Below are positions 63,718 through 64,000 of a stretch of DNA of 64,000 bases, piece after piece. Position 1 is the stretch's first letter; the number at the start of each line of letters is the position of its first letter. The DNA comes from an uncultured Rubripirellula sp. (GTDB taxonomy: Bacteria; Planctomycetota; Planctomycetia; Pirellulales; Pirellulaceae): contig CALIBL010000077.1 in the NCBI GenBank assembly GCA_938045805.1, positions 1 through 64,000 on the forward strand. Reading direction: 5' to 3'. The translations under genes and the position numbers were made by a program. The notes below the pieces were generated by a model. That model saw nothing but the letters and a program-made list of their open reading frames with translations, was not told the origin of the DNA and ran no database searches.

Positions 63718-63773
63718 GTTATCCTTTTCGGGAAAGCTTCAAGGGTAACGGTAGTTTGTTGCAAACGGTTACC
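63718..63773 (+). promoter_or_regulatory. Two mutually exclusive hairpins between sir and the Tat gene
   Basis: GTTATCCTT (63718-63726) can pair with AAGGGTAAC (63741-63749), with one G-U pair. The same GGTAAC (63744-63749) can instead pair with GTTACC (63768-63773), enclosing the GTTTG/CAAAC stem. The two folds exclude each other, an attenuator-like layout. It lies about 50 bases before the next gene start. Confidence 0.35.
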
Positions 63774-63819
63774 TTGTGTTCTCCACGGTCCAAAACGGTT
63801 CTCTGAAGGATTTCCAGTC

Positions 63820-64000
63820 ATGAAACACACTGTTTCTCGTCGAAACCTGCTGGCAAAAGGCGTTGCTGCTGCTTCCCTCGCCATTCCAGTTTCTGTGGTT
63901 AGGTCGCAAGAACAGGGCTCCGCTTTGAATCAGCAAGGTGATCAAGGTAAGGAGGTCTCTGCAAAGCAAAGAGCGAATTCTATCGCAGTTTCAACCTACT
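63820..64000 (+). CDS. Tat-exported protein, N-terminus only (possible sugar isomerase/epimerase)
   Basis: 60 codons to the window end. GAAGGA lies 9 bases before ATG 63820. The twin-arginine signal (VSRRNLLAKGVAAASLAIP) is clear, with likely cleavage soon after VVRSQ. The visible end (RANSIAVSTY) resembles the start of planctomycete Tat-exported TIM-barrel sugar isomerase/epimerases, but the fold is not yet visible, so the product is a guess. Confidence 0.5.
   Translation, partial: MKHTVSRRNLLAKGVAAASLAIPVSVVRSQEQGSALNQQGDQGKEVSAKQRANSIAVSTY

Overview
The window reads as a chromosomal segment of a planctomycete, most likely a Pirellulaceae-like lineage of moderate GC content. The lineage is inferred from gene content: secreted FG-GAP/UnbV (CRTAC-type) proteins beside a multihaem cytochrome, genes for tetrahydromethanopterin biosynthesis (beta-RFAP synthase and a DUF447 protein), an ECF sigma factor followed by a pseudopilin-like membrane protein with an H-x10-DG motif, a ThuA-domain protein, a DUF3500 protein, and a ribosomal cluster broken up relative to most bacteria. 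I saw no phage, insertion sequence, CRISPR array, tRNA or rRNA.

Layout. 1-8945 (+): the tail of an upstream gene, then a large membrane-anchored FG-GAP protein, a membrane pentahaem cytochrome c with a TPR tail, and a CRTAC protein; together they look like an envelope redox cluster. 8942-17408 (-): a degenerate dihydroorotase and aspartate carbamoyltransferase (pyrimidine synthesis), a DUF423 protein coupled to a single-domain response regulator, a hydrolase-fold protein that has lost its catalytic serine, malate dehydrogenase, and two tandem membrane proteins that resemble each other. 17575-26044 (+): two secreted TPR proteins, then a compact run of ExbB/TolQ, two ExbD proteins, a PabA-type amidotransferase, DUF447 and beta-RFAP synthase with abutting or overlapping ends. 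26084-27763 (-): an NCS2-type permease. 28185-30108 (+): an ECF sigma factor behind a good promoter, then an anti-sigma/pseudopilin-like hybrid. 30168-32726 (-): ThuA-domain protein and xylulokinase. 33029-34348 (+): a Tat/lipoprotein solute-binding-like protein.

34469-39548 (-): rplQ, rpoA, rpsK, rpsM, then folA, thyA and a methyltransferase. 40085-45767 (+): DUF3500, a small unknown protein, a TolB-like/M28/PDZ peptidase and a membrane zinc peptidase. 45787-53359, mixed strands: nadC, a helix-hairpin-helix protein, uvrB, a membrane protein with a long charged tail, DUF456, an HNH endonuclease and a 7Fe ferredoxin. 53890-64000: an RlmI-like methyltransferase, an FHA protein, a PhoD-like phosphatase, a XerC/D recombinase, galE, folD, a frameshifted small ORF, sulfite reductase, and the start of a Tat-exported protein.

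How the genes fit together. PabA, beta-RFAP synthase, DUF447, FolD, ThyA and DHFR all touch pterin-linked C1 metabolism: PabA-type enzymes help make p-aminobenzoate, which beta-RFAP synthase consumes for methanopterin and folate synthesis also uses. The ribosomal genes with rpoA are an expression core. The envelope proteins (FG-GAP, cytochrome, TPR, ExbBD) form the least explained part. Starts were moved inward from the longest reading frame where a Shine-Dalgarno match, family length or signal peptide supported it; this is stated per gene.
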